From: Spirosoma endophyticum
Lineage (GTDB): Bacteria > Bacteroidota > Bacteroidia > Cytophagales > Spirosomataceae
Direction: 5' to 3'
Length of the DNA stretch: 64,000 nt
NCBI RefSeq assembly: GCF_900112365.1
Contig: NZ_FOLQ01000002.1
Span: 124,001 to 188,000, forward strand
Shown here: piece by piece, positions 7,932 through 17,090 of the stretch
Numbering within the stretch: the stretch's first letter is position 1
Layout of the letters: every line of letters begins with the position of its first letter
Notes under the pieces: model-generated
The model's database searches: none
What the model was told of the DNA's origin: nothing
The model's input: the letters and a program-made list of their open reading frames with translations, nothing else
Translations under genes and position numbers: made by a program

Positions 7932-8183
7932 TCAGACCGCGTGCAATTCGAATGAGTATTCTTCCATAATGAGGTTTGCCAATAATTGGCGGCAGGCCGA
8001 GTCCACTGTCGTACGGGCCTGGTCTTCGGTGGCGGCATCAACTTCAAGCCGGATATGCTTACCAATACGGACGTTATCTATGCTGTCCATCTGGAGGTTA
8101 TGAAGTCCCAACTTAACGGCTTTGCCCTGTGGGTCCAGAATTTCCGAGCGGGTCATGATGTTAATTTCGGCGATGTATTTCAT
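7932..8183 (-). CDS. purS: Phosphoribosylformylglycinamidine synthase subunit PurS
   Basis: An 83-residue protein of the PurS family, a small alpha/beta subunit that bridges PurL and PurQ in the FGAM synthase complex of de novo purine synthesis. The N-terminal KYIAEINIMTRSEILDPQGK followed by AVKLGLHNL and NVRIGKHIRLEVDA are family hallmarks; the C-terminal VDSACRQLLANLIMEEYSF is also typical. No PurL gene lies next to it; purQ is at 52.9-53.6 kb in this window. A repeat lies just upstream of the start. Confidence 0.9.
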   Translation of the reverse strand: MKYIAEINIMTRSEILDPQGKAVKLGLHNLQMDSIDNVRIGKHIRLEVDAATEDQARTTVDSACRQLLANLIMEEYSFELHAV

Positions 8184-8189
8184 TACTTA

Positions 8190-8220
8190 ATGAGTGAAAG
8201 AACGAAAGAGTGAATGTGCG
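8190..8220. repeat. GAGTGAAAGAACGAAAG repeat copy
   Basis: The gap upstream of purS contains tgagtgaaagaacgaaagag followed by tgaatgtgcg, a heptad-like purine-rich repeat. Related sequence, in inverted arrangement, fills the gap at 58746-58832 in front of the response regulator gene. Confidence 0.5.
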
Positions 8221-8237
8221 AAATGCGAGTACGTAGA

Positions 8238-8927
8238 TTACAGTTTGCTCTTTCGCTCCTGGGTAAAAAGTGAAACAAGTATATAAAGCAAAATAATCAG
8301 CGGGATGGCTGCGAACTGCAAAAATAGCAGGAGTAACGCGGACGCCATCAGAAAACTGAATTTAATCCGGTTTTCAGCCCAGCCGAAGGTCTTAAATTTA
8401 AGGGCGAAAAGAGGCACTTCGGACACGAGCATGAACGAAAAGGCAATCATCATGCCCATTGCAATGTCATTCTTCCAAATCCCATCGAACTGGGGTTGAT
8501 AGCGTTCCATCAGCGGAAAGGCTCCAAGCAGCATGGCATTAGCCGGAACGGGTAGACCAATAAATGACTCCGATTGACGCGTGTCGATGTTGAAATTCGC
8601 TAAGCGCAGGGCTGATAAAATGGCGATCAGAAACGATCCATACGAAATAGCGCCTAAATCCTGAAACCAGCACAGCTGAAATACGATGGTAGCGGGCAAC
8701 ACGCCAAACGTAACGACATCGGCCAGTGAGTCCAGTTCCTTGCCAAACGGCCCCGATACGTTAACCAGTCGGGCTACAAACCCATCGCCAAAGTCGAGCA
8801 CAGCTGCCAGACCAATTAACCAGGCCGCCGTGTCCAGATGGCCACGTAGTGCCATGACCACGCCAACACAACCACACAGCAAATTGCCGCAGGTCATGGC
8901 GTTGGGAAGGTGTTTGAGTAGGTTCAT
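8238..8927 (-). CDS. pssA: CDP-diacylglycerol--serine O-phosphatidyltransferase
   Basis: A 229-residue membrane enzyme of the CDP-alcohol phosphatidyltransferase family. The signature D-x2-DG-x2-AR-x8-G-x3-D-x3-D is complete: Asp45, Asp48-Gly49, Ala52-Arg53, Gly62, Asp66 and Asp70. It makes phosphatidylserine from CDP-diacylglycerol and serine, the precursor of phosphatidylethanolamine, in the inner membrane. About six to eight hydrophobic helices are visible. The N-terminal LLKHLPNAMTCGNLLCGCVG is typical of type II PssA in this phylum. It is the first of several minus-strand genes whose gaps hold palindromic repeats. PssA is preferred over PgsA because of the overall family resemblance. Confidence 0.9.
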   Translation of the reverse strand: MNLLKHLPNAMTCGNLLCGCVGVVMALRGHLDTAAWLIGLAAVLDFGDGFVARLVNVSGPFGKELDSLADVVTFGVLPATIVFQLCWFQDLGAISYGSFLIAILSALRLANFNIDTRQSESFIGLPVPANAMLLGAFPLMERYQPQFDGIWKNDIAMGMMIAFSFMLVSEVPLFALKFKTFGWAENRIKFSFLMASALLLLFLQFAAIPLIILLYILVSLFTQERKSKL

Positions 8928-8931
8928 ATAC

Positions 8932-9042
8932 GTAAATATGGGTCGGTCGCCGAAGCGATTCCAGCCCGTATGGCCGTCAGGCCAATTATCTTACTATTAA
9001 TTGTTGGCCTGACGGCCATGCGGGCTGAAGCCCGTATTTACA
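8932..9042. repeat. Long palindromic REP-like element
   Basis: Arms 8962-8985 and 9004-9027 (core tggccgtcaggccaa / ttggcctgacggcca) pair at 23 of 24 positions, and outer sequences gtaaatatgggt / gcccgtatttac extend the fold. It fills the gap between pssA and the metallo-beta-lactamase gene, and the stop codon of the latter (9038-9040) lies inside its outer arm. Confidence 0.75.
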
Positions 9043-9679
9043 TCGCGTTAACAAATGGATTCGTACGTTTTTCTTTACCTATGGTTGTTGGTTCCATATG
9101 CCCGGCATAAACCGTGTAGTCGTCGGGCAGGGTGAAAAACTGGGTTCGGATGCTGTCGATCAGATCGGCATGGTTACAGTACGGAAAATCTGTCCGACCA
9201 ACGCTTCCATTAAATAACACATCGCCCCCAACTATGTATCGCTCAGCGTGATTGACAAACGCTACGTGTCCGGGTGCATGACCCGGTACAAAGATGACGT
9301 CCAGCACGGTATTACCAAAGCGGAACTGATCCCCTTCTTTCAGAAACTCATCAATTTCGGAGGGTTCATATCCGCGAAGACCGTAGAGCGCACAGCGGGT
9401 GGGTACGTCGTTATAAATCACCATATCCAGCTCATGCAGATACGCCTTAACGCCAAACTTGCGCTTTACGTAGGCTACGCCAAACACATGATCGAGGTGC
9501 GAATGAGTCAGTAGCAGGTACTTGATCTTGAGTTTGTGCTGTTCAATAAATTGTCCCAGTGCTTCTTTCTCAACCTGTTCATAGCAGCCAGGGTCAATAA
9601 GTACAGCCTCACCGGTCGCATCATCAGCAATGACGTAGGTGTTTTCGTGAAACGGAGAGAATTCGAACGCTTGAATCAT
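9038..9679 (-). CDS. Metallo-beta-lactamase fold hydrolase (glyoxalase II-like)
   Basis: A 213-residue single-domain protein with the binuclear metal site of the superfamily. His59, His61, Asp63 and His64 lie in LTHSHLDHVFG, another metal His is in VPGHAPGHVAF, GGDVLFNGSVGRTDFP supplies the bridging Asp, and YAGHMEPTTIGKEK gives the last His. This layout is that of small hydroxyacylglutathione-hydrolase-like proteins, which probably hydrolyse thioesters in the cytosol; the physiological substrate is unknown. The ends lie against two different palindromic repeats: the stop codon is in the one at 8932-9042, and the start is 4 bases from the one at 9683-9740. Confidence 0.88.
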   Translation of the reverse strand: MIQAFEFSPFHENTYVIADDATGEAVLIDPGCYEQVEKEALGQFIEQHKLKIKYLLLTHSHLDHVFGVAYVKRKFGVKAYLHELDMVIYNDVPTRCALYGLRGYEPSEIDEFLKEGDQFRFGNTVLDVIFVPGHAPGHVAFVNHAERYIVGGDVLFNGSVGRTDFPYCNHADLIDSIRTQFFTLPDDYTVYAGHMEPTTIGKEKRTNPFVNAM

Positions 9680-9682
9680 TAT

Positions 9683-9740
9683 GTAGCGAGGGTGTAAACC
9701 CGCATTCAGTAGCTTTAAAGTAGGTTTACACCCACACTAC
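9683..9740. repeat. Palindromic repeat family A, copy 1
   Basis: gtagcgagggtgtaaaccc at the left and ggtttacacccacactac at the right form an imperfect hairpin with about a 20-base loop. It lies between the methyltransferase stop and the MBL start. A second copy, sharing 18 of 22 left-arm and 15 of 18 right-arm bases, is at 49235-49294. Confidence 0.75.
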
Positions 9741-9741
9741 G

Positions 9742-10443
9742 TTACAAAAGTAGAAACACTGTTGGTTTTTTGCGTAAGTCAGGCACCTGGGATTTCCATT
9801 CACGAATGCTCAGGGTACGGACGAAGGCATCGGGCGCTGTTAAGTTACAGGCCACACACAGGCGTGTATTGGGCTGACAATTGGCCAGCACATCGGCAAA
9901 GAGTGCGTCGTTGCGATAGGGCGTTTCCATAAAAATCTGCGTCTGGAGTCGGCCCTGTGCTTCTTTTTCGAGAAATCGTATAGCACGGGAACGATCCTGC
10001 CGATCAATGGGGAGATAGCCGTGAAAGACAAACGATTGCCCACTCATACCCGACGCCATCAGCGCCAGCAAAATAGACGATGGGCCGACTAATGGCTCTA
10101 CCTTCCAACCCAGCGTATGCGCCATACCGACTACCACCGATCCCGGATCGGCAACACCAGGGCAGCCCGCTTCCGATAAAACGCCTGCACTACGTTTGCG
10201 CTCCATCAATTCCTGGATCTGTTTGCGCGTATCGGCAGGTGGCGTGTCTTTATCAAGTTCAAAAAACGCTGTTTCGTCAATGACACGGTTGGTTTTCAGG
10301 CCAGTGATAAACCGCCGGGCCGAACGAACATTCTCGACAAAATAGGCGTCTGTTTTTTCGATGATCATCGAAATGTGGGACGGCAACACTTGTTGAGCGG
10401 TATCATCGGCCAGGAGGGTAGGAATAAGATATAGAGTTGGCAT
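9742..10443 (-). CDS. RsmI-like SAM-dependent methyltransferase
   Basis: A 233-residue protein of the tetrapyrrole methylase (class III) superfamily, resembling RsmI, which 2'-O-methylates C1402 of 16S rRNA. Visible features are the N-terminal TLYLIPTLLADD, the middle SEAGCPGVADPGSVVV, VEPLVGPSSILLALMASGMS and the IFMETPYRN segment, all in the usual order. It lacks the longer C-terminal tail of classical RsmI (about 280 residues), so it belongs to the shorter Bacteroidota subgroup whose target has not been shown. Cytosolic. Its stop codon abuts a family A repeat. Confidence 0.82.
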   Translation of the reverse strand: MPTLYLIPTLLADDTAQQVLPSHISMIIEKTDAYFVENVRSARRFITGLKTNRVIDETAFFELDKDTPPADTRKQIQELMERKRSAGVLSEAGCPGVADPGSVVVGMAHTLGWKVEPLVGPSSILLALMASGMSGQSFVFHGYLPIDRQDRSRAIRFLEKEAQGRLQTQIFMETPYRNDALFADVLANCQPNTRLCVACNLTAPDAFVRTLSIREWKSQVPDLRKKPTVFLLL

Positions 10444-10481
10444 TTTTTGTCATGCTCGCTGGGTTAAAACGGCAGCTAGGA

Positions 10482-11255
10482 CTAATTCGTTTTAATAAAT
10501 TTCATCAACGTTTCAACAAATTCAACAGGCTTTTCGGCTTGTACCCAGTGTCCAGCCCCCTGAATCGTTTCAATTTGAGCATTCGGGAATATGCGTCTGA
10601 TGATGGGAAGGTCCTCATCCAAAATATAGGGGGACTCACTTCCCCTTATAAATAACGTTGGATCGATGACAATTCGTGGATTGGTCAACTCTTCCCCAAC
10701 CGTGTGCAATTCGCGCTCAATGACGGGTAAATTCAGTCGCCAGTCGAACAAGCCCTGCTCATTCCGGAACAGGTTTTTAAGCAAAAACTGCCGTACAGCC
10801 AATACGGGTTCGTAACGACTCAGCACCGCGTCGGCTTCAGTGCGACTCCTGATGCCAGCCAGGTCAATCGCGTTGAGCCCACGAATAAGTTCAGCGTGGT
10901 GTATTGGGTAAAACTTGGGGGCAATGTCAACAACCACTAGTTTTTGGAATGTACCCGGGTAGGTCATTACGTATTGCATGACTGTTTTACCACCCATCGA
11001 ATGACCAACCAGAATAGGCTCGTCGAGTTTTTGGTCAATGAGAAACTCGCGCAGGTCGGCGGCCATACTTTGGTAATCCTGCTCATTGGCACGGGGCGAC
11101 TGGCCGTGATTCCGCTGATCGAGAGCAAAAACCCGGTAACCCTGTGCGGCAATGGTTTTGCTGGTAGTCAACCAATTATCGGAGGAGCCAAAAATACCAT
11201 GCAAGATGACAATGGCCGGTCCCGTCTCGCCCGTTTGACGAAAGAATAATTTCAT
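10482..11255 (-). CDS. Alpha/beta-fold hydrolase, YbfF-like esterase
   Basis: A 257-residue alpha/beta hydrolase. The oxyanion segment is ILHGIFGSSDNW (from residue 17), the nucleophile elbow is VGHSMGG with Ser86, and the catalytic His lies in GAGHWVQAEKP near the C-terminus. DQRNHGQSP (about residues 46-54) is characteristic of the YbfF/abhydrolase-11 group of short acyl ester or thioester hydrolases. No signal peptide. The natural substrate is unknown. It shares its strand with the neighbouring methyltransferase and selD, but repeats in the gaps make a tight operon uncertain. Confidence 0.85.
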   Translation of the reverse strand: MKLFFRQTGETGPAIVILHGIFGSSDNWLTTSKTIAAQGYRVFALDQRNHGQSPRANEQDYQSMAADLREFLIDQKLDEPILVGHSMGGKTVMQYVMTYPGTFQKLVVVDIAPKFYPIHHAELIRGLNAIDLAGIRSRTEADAVLSRYEPVLAVRQFLLKNLFRNEQGLFDWRLNLPVIERELHTVGEELTNPRIVIDPTLFIRGSESPYILDEDLPIIRRIFPNAQIETIQGAGHWVQAEKPVEFVETLMKFIKTN

Positions 11256-11263
11256 ATTGATTC

Positions 11264-11346
11264 AAACGCAGAGAACACTGAGTTGAACACGGAGACCACA
11301 GAAAAGCTTTGTGACCTCTGTGCCGAATTCCGTACTCGCTGCGTTT
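11264..11346. repeat. Imperfect palindromic repeat (aaacgcag...ctgcgttt)
   Basis: The gap between the hydrolase and selD is an imperfect hairpin. The outer arms aaacgcag (11264-11271) and ctgcgttt (11339-11346) are exact complements, and the inner cacggagaccacaga pairs loosely with the ctctgtgccgaattc side. It is a different family from those at 8.2, 9.0 and 9.7 kb. Confidence 0.5.
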
Positions 11347-11351
11347 AGCAT

Positions 11352-12404
11352 TTAGTTTACATAAATAACTTTTTCACGTTGCTTGACCAACTCACCGAAT
11401 GAGTGGAGCGCAAAGCCGTTTTCGGCGGCTACCTGCTCAAATTCAATCGTACTTTCTGGCACAACCGCAATGAGTAGCCCACCCGACGTTTGTGGATCGG
11501 CCAGTGTGTATCGTTGGGTTTCGGTCAAGTCGCTGATCTTGTGGCCGTAGCTGTCCCAGTTACGGACTGTGCCGCCGGGAAAGCTTTTCTGCGCCAGATA
11601 GTCAGCTATAATCGACAACTTTGGCACATCATCGAAGGTGATGACAGCACTAAGACCGGAACCTTCGGCCATTTCAGTAAGGTGCCCTAGCAGCCCGAAG
11701 CCTGTTACGTCGGTTAAGGCTTTCACATAGGGTAATTTACCCAGAACAGCCCCGAATTTATTAAGCTGCGCCATTTGCTGAGGAGCGATATTCGCATGTT
11801 CGGGTTTGAGGATTCCTTTTTTCTGAGCAGTCGTCAGAATGCCAACACCCAGCGGTTTTGTCAGATAAAGGCGGCACCCTTCGGTGGCCGTGTTGTTTTG
11901 CTTGAGGTGATCGAGCCGGACTTTACCCGTCACGGCCAATCCAAAAATTGGTTCGGGCGAATCAATGCTGTGTCCCCCCGCGAGTGGAATGCCCGCTTCA
12001 CGGCAGATGGCTCGTGAACCCTCCAGCACTTGGGCGGCTATTTCTGGAGGTAACGTATTTATGGGCCAGCCCAGAATAGCAATAGCCATAATGGGTTCGC
12101 CACCCATAGCGTACACATCACTGATGGCGTTAGCCGACGCGATACGTCCGAAGTCGAAGGCGTCGTCTACAATAGGCATAAAAAAATCGGTGGTGCTGAT
12201 GATAGCTTCCCCATTTCCAAGGTCGAGCACGGCCGCATCGTCCCGGGAATCGTTGCCGACGAGTAGATTTTGATAATGCGGCTGAACAGACGTCTGGTTC
12301 GTATGCAGAATCTGGTCCAGTATTTTGGGCGAAATCTTGCAGCCGCAACCGGCCCCGTGGCTGTATTGCGTAAGTTTAACGGATGTCGTTTCGGTTGGTG
12401 TCAT
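11352..12404 (-). CDS. selD: Selenide, water dikinase SelD
   Basis: A 350-residue selenophosphate synthetase that makes monoselenophosphate from selenide and ATP. The N-terminal [16 protein letters not shown] is diagnostic: Cys20 corresponds to the catalytic Cys17 of E. coli and Lys23 to Lys20, so this is the cysteine form, not the selenocysteine form. [14 protein letters not shown] contains the ATP/metal-binding Asp residues, and the PurM-like domain continues through [16 protein letters not shown] and [16 protein letters not shown]. No selA, selB, tRNA-Sec or mnmH gene is in the window. A TAGTTTTG box at 12412-12419 (minus strand) is only 8 bases from the start codon, so the real transcript start is unclear. 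Confidence 0.95.
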   Translation of the reverse strand: MTPTETTSVKLTQYSHGAGCGCKISPKILDQILHTNQTSVQPHYQNLLVGNDSRDDAAVLDLGNGEAIISTTDFFMPIVDDAFDFGRIASANAISDVYAMGGEPIMAIAILGWPINTLPPEIAAQVLEGSRAICREAGIPLAGGHSIDSPEPIFGLAVTGKVRLDHLKQNNTATEGCRLYLTKPLGVGILTTAQKKGILKPEHANIAPQQMAQLNKFGAVLGKLPYVKALTDVTGFGLLGHLTEMAEGSGLSAVITFDDVPKLSIIADYLAQKSFPGGTVRNWDSYGHKISDLTETQRYTLADPQTSGGLLIAVVPESTIEFEQVAAENGFALHSFGELVKQREKVIYVN

Positions 12405-12732
12405 AAAGGGACAAAACTAAGAGGGAAATGTTGTAACCTATGCACATTATCGTACAGTACTAAGACTCTTGGGGGTTGAAAGGTTCTATTTCGGTCAGTG
12501 AGCTATCTATATGATTACGTGTGATTAACAATATGATAATGTGGTTTATAGAACGTAATCATCTTGAAATAGGGTTATTCTTAGAATAACGTCTATAAGA
12601 TTATATATAGTGGTACTTTTTTAAGATACCCCCCATTAAGACTTCGAAAAAAATAGCATATTTGCTTCTTATTTGAGAAACTGTTCAAATGGATAAATAT
12701 CTCAGATAGTACTAACCAAATCAAACACTTCT
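12405..12732. other. AT-rich promoter gap between selD and the TonB receptor
   Basis: A divergent gap of 328 bases. It contains the near-perfect 17-base palindrome gttattcttagaataac at 12574-12590 and a CATATTTG at 12657-12664 that matches the -7 consensus at all but its first base. No gene is seen. The palindrome may be an operator for the receptor gene. Confidence 0.45.
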
Positions 12733-15700
12733 ATGTCTAAAAAACTACTGCAAATGCGAGCGACTTTAGTGCTGGTCGGCAGTATGCTATTGGCCGTGCT
12801 CGGTGGGAGCGAAGCCATGGCACAGGTGACAACCTCTGTTATCGACGGTCAGGTGACCGACGATAAAGGTGGTGCTTTACCCGGTGCCACGGTTGTGGCC
12901 ATTCACGAACCATCGGGTAGCCGGTATGGTACAACTACAAACGGCTCAGGTCGCTATACGCTTCCCGGTGTTCGCGTAGGTGGACCATTCAAAGTAACGG
13001 CTACATTCGTTGGCTTTAAGGATCAGGTTGTCGAGGGGGTCTTTACAAATCTGGGTACATCGTCTGATGTAAGCTTCAAAATGACTGACAACAGCACTGT
13101 GTTGTCGGAAGTAGTTGTTTCAGGCAACCAGAACGGCGTTATCAGCTCTAACCGAACGGGAGCCGCTACGTCTTATGATCGGGCAACGATCAATACGATT
13201 CCAACGATTGGTCGTACAATTGCTGACGTTACCAAGTACAATGCGTACGGTAACGGTCAATCATTTGGTGGTCAGGATGCTCGTTTCAACAACATCACAA
13301 TTGATGGTGCGGTTTTCAACAACGGTTTCGGTTTAGGCTCATCGGCTCAGGCGGGTGGACGTACGGGTACAACGGCTGTGTCGTTAGATGCTCTCGATGA
13401 AATACAGTTGAACGTAGCGCCTTATGACGTTCGTCAGACTGGTTTTTCGGGTGCGGGTATCAACGCCGTAACGCGCTCAGGAACGAACGATTTTTCAGGA
13501 TCAGTTTATTATTTGTTCCAGAACAGTGATTTAGCTGGTAAAAAAGCTGATGGAAGAAATCTGCCTCCGGTGACTCTTGATAAAAAGACAACTGGTTTCC
13601 GCTTAGGTGGACCGATCATTAAAAACAAGTTGTTCTTCTTTGTTAACGTCGAACAATATAAGAGTAGCTCACCAGCTCTTGATTACGTAGCTGACCGGGG
13701 ACCAGGAACGACAGGTAACGTATCACGTACGACAGCGGCCGACTTAGATGATCTGAGCGCGTTTATGAAAACGAATTTCAACCGTGATCTTGGGGCTATT
13801 GATAACTTCAACAACCAGGTCAAGAGTTTGAAAGGCTTAATCCGGCTTGATTATAACATTAATGACAACCATAAGCTGTCGGTACGTTATTCTCACCACG
13901 ATTCTGATTCAGATCAAGCGATTAGTAACAGTAATAGTAGTAATACAGCTGGTAATGGCAACCGTACTGGTTATTCCTCTTCTGGATACTCTGGTCGAGA
14001 AGCCCTGTCTCCTCAGAATACAGGCTACAAAATTGCTGACAATACGCGCTCGTTTGCTGCCGAATTGAACTCGACGTTCGGAGGAAAATTTGCAAACAAA
14101 CTGGTTGCTACGTATAACAAACAGATTGAAGACCGGACGTACCTGACAGGAGTTTTCCCTACCATCGACATTCTGAAAGATGGTACTACGTATACTTCGA
14201 TTGGTTTTGATCCATTTACGCCTAACAATAAACTGAATTATTCGACCCTGAATATCACAGATAACTTTAGCTATTTCGCGGGCAAGCATACACTCACCTT
14301 TGGGCTGGCTTACGAAAAATACACGTCGAATAATGTGTTCTTCCCAGCTTCGAACGGTGTATATGTGTATAATTCCATTGCCGATTTTAAGGCAGCCGCT
14401 CTTGCGTCAATAACGAACCCAACGGCTACGACATCGCCTGTTGGTGTGGCACGTTATAACTTGCGTTATTCGTTATTGCCAGGTGGTGTGGAGCCGTTGC
14501 AGACCTTACACAGAAGCACCTATAGTGCCTACGTACAGGATGAATTTCAGATTAGCCCAACCTTTAAACTGACAGCTGGTGTTCGGGCCGATATTTTTGC
14601 GTATGATAATTCAACCGCCAAGGATTTCTACAATCCAATAGTGGGTGGACTTACCTTCAAAGATGAAAACGGAGCAAATTACGGCGTCAATACAGGTGCA
14701 TTTCCCAAAGCTCGTTTACTGATTTCACCCCGCGTTGGTTTTAACTGGGATGTAAAAGGTGATAAAATGACTCAGTTGCGCGGAGGAACCGGTCTGTTTG
14801 TATCTCGTATACCAGAAGTATTGGTTTCTAACCAATTGGGAAATAACGGCGTAAATACGGCGTTGATTAGCGCTCCTGCTGGCTCAAGAGACTATCCGTT
14901 TGTTACCGATCCAAGTCTATTACCTGCTGCTGTCCGACCTAATCCAGGTAATATAAAGCTTGAAAACTTAGCTCCGTACGTCGTTAATGCTACCGATCCA
15001 AATTTGAAATATCCTACGGTTTGGAAAACGAACATCGCTATTGATCAGCGGTTGCCCTGGGGCTTAATTGGAACATTGGAAGTTATTTATAACAAAACTA
15101 TTCAGGGACTTCGCTACATTGATGCTAACCTGAAAGGCCCGGATCGCGTCTTGGCTGGCCCAGATACGCGTGGACGTTTTCCTGCATCGGGCGTAACAAG
15201 CACAGGCACAGGGGCGAACAATACAGTCAATATCGCCCGTTTCTATAACACGGCTGTTACGAACGTATTTGTTCTGAAAAACACAACTGAGGGTAGCGCC
15301 TATACGTTTACGGCGAAACTTGAGAAGCCAGCCAATAATGGGTTCGGTGGCATGTTAGCCTACACGTATGGATTGGCTCGTGATTTAATGTCAGTAGGTA
15401 GTACGGTTGTTGGTAACACACCTACGGTTGCTGGTCAAAATTACTTAGGGCTATCGTATGGCGACAATGATCTGCGTCACCGGATTATTGGCTATGTTAA
15501 TTACCGGATCAATTACGGCGGTAAATTTGGTGGTTCTACTACGTTCACTCTTGGCGGTACCTCTACCAGTGGTTATAAAGGGTCCTACTTATATGGTAGT
15601 GATCTGAACGGCGATGGCCAGACGAATGACCTGATTTATGTTCCTAAGACAGCCTCTGAATTGACGTTCTCTGCGTTGACTGTGGGTACTGGAGCAGCCA

Positions 15701-16143
15701 TGCAGACGTTTTCTGTAGAACAGCAACAGGCAGCTTTCGAGTCTTACATTAACAACAACGACTATTTGAAAACTCGTCGTGGTCAGTATGCAGAACGGAA
15801 TGGTGGATTTGCTCCCTGGTTAAGCCGTTTCGATTTCACGGCCATTCAGGAATTTTACATCAAAACAGGTGCCAAAGGAACACGGCACAGCATCCAGTTC
15901 CGGGCTGACATTCTGAATGTTGGTAACCTTCTTAACAACAAATGGGGTGTAGGCTGGATTCCAACAACGGCTAACCCATTAGCCATTGCTGGTGTTAATG
16001 CTGCTACAGGTTTGCCAACATACCGGCTTGCTACGCAGACCTTACCAGATGGTAGTGTTGTTTTACTAAGAGATTCGTGGGTTAAAAGCATAACGATCGA
16101 TAACGTTTGGCAGGCTCAGCTTGGCGTTCGTTACTCGTTCTAA
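12733..16143 (+). CDS. TonB-dependent receptor with carboxypeptidase-regulatory domain (Oar-like)
   Basis: A 1136-residue outer-membrane protein. An N-terminal signal peptide (residues 1 to about 30, ending AMAQ) is followed by a carboxypeptidase-regulatory-like beta-sandwich (about 36-125, [20 protein letters not shown]). A plug with VVVSGNQ follows, then a long region rich in alternating aromatic strands, ending LGVRYSF with the C-terminal Phe of barrel proteins. The plug sequence [20 protein letters not shown] is characteristic of Oar-type receptors, which take up or export proteins or peptides, rather than of SusC. No SusD follows. A strong terminator at 16164-16199 ends the unit, so it is probably monocistronic. 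Ligand unknown. Confidence 0.88.
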   Translation: MSKKLLQMRATLVLVGSMLLAVLGGSEAMAQVTTSVIDGQVTDDKGGALPGATVVAIHEPSGSRYGTTTNGSGRYTLPGVRVGGPFKVTATFVGFKDQVVEGVFTNLGTSSDVSFKMTDNSTVLSEVVVSGNQNGVISSNRTGAATSYDRATINTIPTIGRTIADVTKYNAYGNGQSFGGQDARFNNITIDGAVFNNGFGLGSSAQAGGRTGTTAVSLDALDEIQLNVAPYDVRQTGFSGAGINAVTRSGTNDFSGSVYYLFQNSDLAGKKADGRNLPPVTLDKKTTGFRLGGPIIKNKLFFFVNVEQYKSSSPALDYVADRGPGTTGNVSRTTAADLDDLSAFMKTNFNRDLGAIDNFNNQVKSLKGLIRLDYNINDNHKLSVRYSHHDSDSDQAISNSNSSNTAGNGNRTGYSSSGYSGREALSPQNTGYKIADNTRSFAAELNSTFGGKFANKLVATYNKQIEDRTYLTGVFPTIDILKDGTTYTSIGFDPFTPNNKLNYSTLNITDNFSYFAGKHTLTFGLAYEKYTSNNVFFPASNGVYVYNSIADFKAAALASITNPTATTSPVGVARYNLRYSLLPGGVEPLQTLHRSTYSAYVQDEFQISPTFKLTAGVRADIFAYDNSTAKDFYNPIVGGLTFKDENGANYGVNTGAFPKARLLISPRVGFNWDVKGDKMTQLRGGTGLFVSRIPEVLVSNQLGNNGVNTALISAPAGSRDYPFVTDPSLLPAAVRPNPGNIKLENLAPYVVNATDPNLKYPTVWKTNIAIDQRLPWGLIGTLEVIYNKTIQGLRYIDANLKGPDRVLAGPDTRGRFPASGVTSTGTGANNTVNIARFYNTAVTNVFVLKNTTEGSAYTFTAKLEKPANNGFGGMLAYTYGLARDLMSVGSTVVGNTPTVAGQNYLGLSYGDNDLRHRIIGYVNYRINYGGKFGGSTTFTLGGTSTSGYKGSYLYGSDLNGDGQTNDLIYVPKTASELTFSALTVGTGAAMQTFSVEQQQAAFESYINNNDYLKTRRGQYAERNGGFAPWLSRFDFTAIQEFYIKTGAKGTRHSIQFRADILNVGNLLNNKWGVGWIPTTANPLAIAGVNAATGLPTYRLATQTLPDGSVVLLRDSWVKSITIDNVWQAQLGVRYSF

Positions 16144-16163
16144 TACGATTGGTCGAAGAACTG

Positions 16164-16199
16164 AAAATCCCCCGCACAGCTCCTGTGACGGGGGATTTT
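16164..16199 (+). terminator. Terminator after the Oar-like receptor
   Basis: An 11-bp stem aaaatcccccg / cgggggatttt with a second inner stem cacag/ctgtg, ending in a run of T. It lies 20 bases after the receptor stop. Confidence 0.85.
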
Positions 16200-16218
16200 T
16201 GTTGATGTAAATTTGCGT

Positions 16219-17085
16219 ATGAAAGTAAAACTTCTCTTTTTAATCAGTGTGCTGCTCACCAGCGAGGGAATGGCACAATCAATAAATCGTTTTCGGGATA
16301 GCCAGACGATCGATGCGTTTTTCCAATATTCGCCAGAACGGAAACGCCCGCTTATTCTGGCGCACCGGGGTGGTCCCGGACCGGCAGATACGGAAAATTC
16401 GATTATAACATTTGATAAAACAGCCAGTGCTCTTCCTGATGCCATTCTGGAAATGGACGTGCGTATGACCCGTGATAGTGGCTATGTTTTATTACATGAC
16501 GCTACGTTAGATCGGGAGTCGAATGCCAAAGGAGCTGTAGCTGAACGATCACTGGCAGAGTTAAAGTCGATTCAACTCAAAACCCTTGCTGGGGAACTGA
16601 CAAATCAGCACATGCCCACCTTTGCGGACGTACTGGCCTGGAATCAGAATCGCTACTTATTATCCTTGGACGTGAAGCCGGGAACTGATCCAATTCGGGT
16701 GATGGAGGTGGTGAAGAAATATAAGGCACAAAATGCCGTTTTTGTTATCTGTTATTCACTAGCCGATGCGCAGCGCGTGCGCACTACATATCCGAAGCTC
16801 TGGCTGGCTGTGGGTGTCAATAGTCTGGCTGATTTGGATAAATTTGAACGCAGTGATTTGCCCAAATCGCGGTTAATTGCCCTTACTCCCCAGAAGTTGC
16901 AACCAGTTGCCTTTTATGAACGGCTTCATAAGCTTGGCATTCTGTCGTCTGTGGGAACATACGGAACGGGCCAGCTCGATGAAAAACCAATGCAGGAAGC
17001 GGCTGCTGGCTACAGAGAGATCGTTCGACAAGGCGGAGATATACTCACTACAGATCGCCCGCTTGAGGTGTCCGGTTTATTCTGA
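16219..17085 (+). CDS. Exported glycerophosphodiester phosphodiesterase
   Basis: A 288-residue protein with a signal peptide (KVKLLFLISVLLTSEGMAQ) and a GDPD TIM-barrel domain. The catalytic HRGGPGPADTENS lies at about residues 46-58, followed by the acidic EMDVRMT and the LHDATLDR segment with the second catalytic His. It hydrolyses glycerophosphodiesters to glycerol-3-phosphate and an alcohol, here in the periplasm or at the outer surface. The ATG at 16219 was chosen over an upstream TTG two codons earlier. An exported metallo-beta-lactamase protein follows after 5 bases, indicating an operon. Confidence 0.9.
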   Translation: MKVKLLFLISVLLTSEGMAQSINRFRDSQTIDAFFQYSPERKRPLILAHRGGPGPADTENSIITFDKTASALPDAILEMDVRMTRDSGYVLLHDATLDRESNAKGAVAERSLAELKSIQLKTLAGELTNQHMPTFADVLAWNQNRYLLSLDVKPGTDPIRVMEVVKKYKAQNAVFVICYSLADAQRVRTTYPKLWLAVGVNSLADLDKFERSDLPKSRLIALTPQKLQPVAFYERLHKLGILSSVGTYGTGQLDEKPMQEAAAGYREIVRQGGDILTTDRPLEVSGLF

Positions 17086-17090
17086 TCGCT

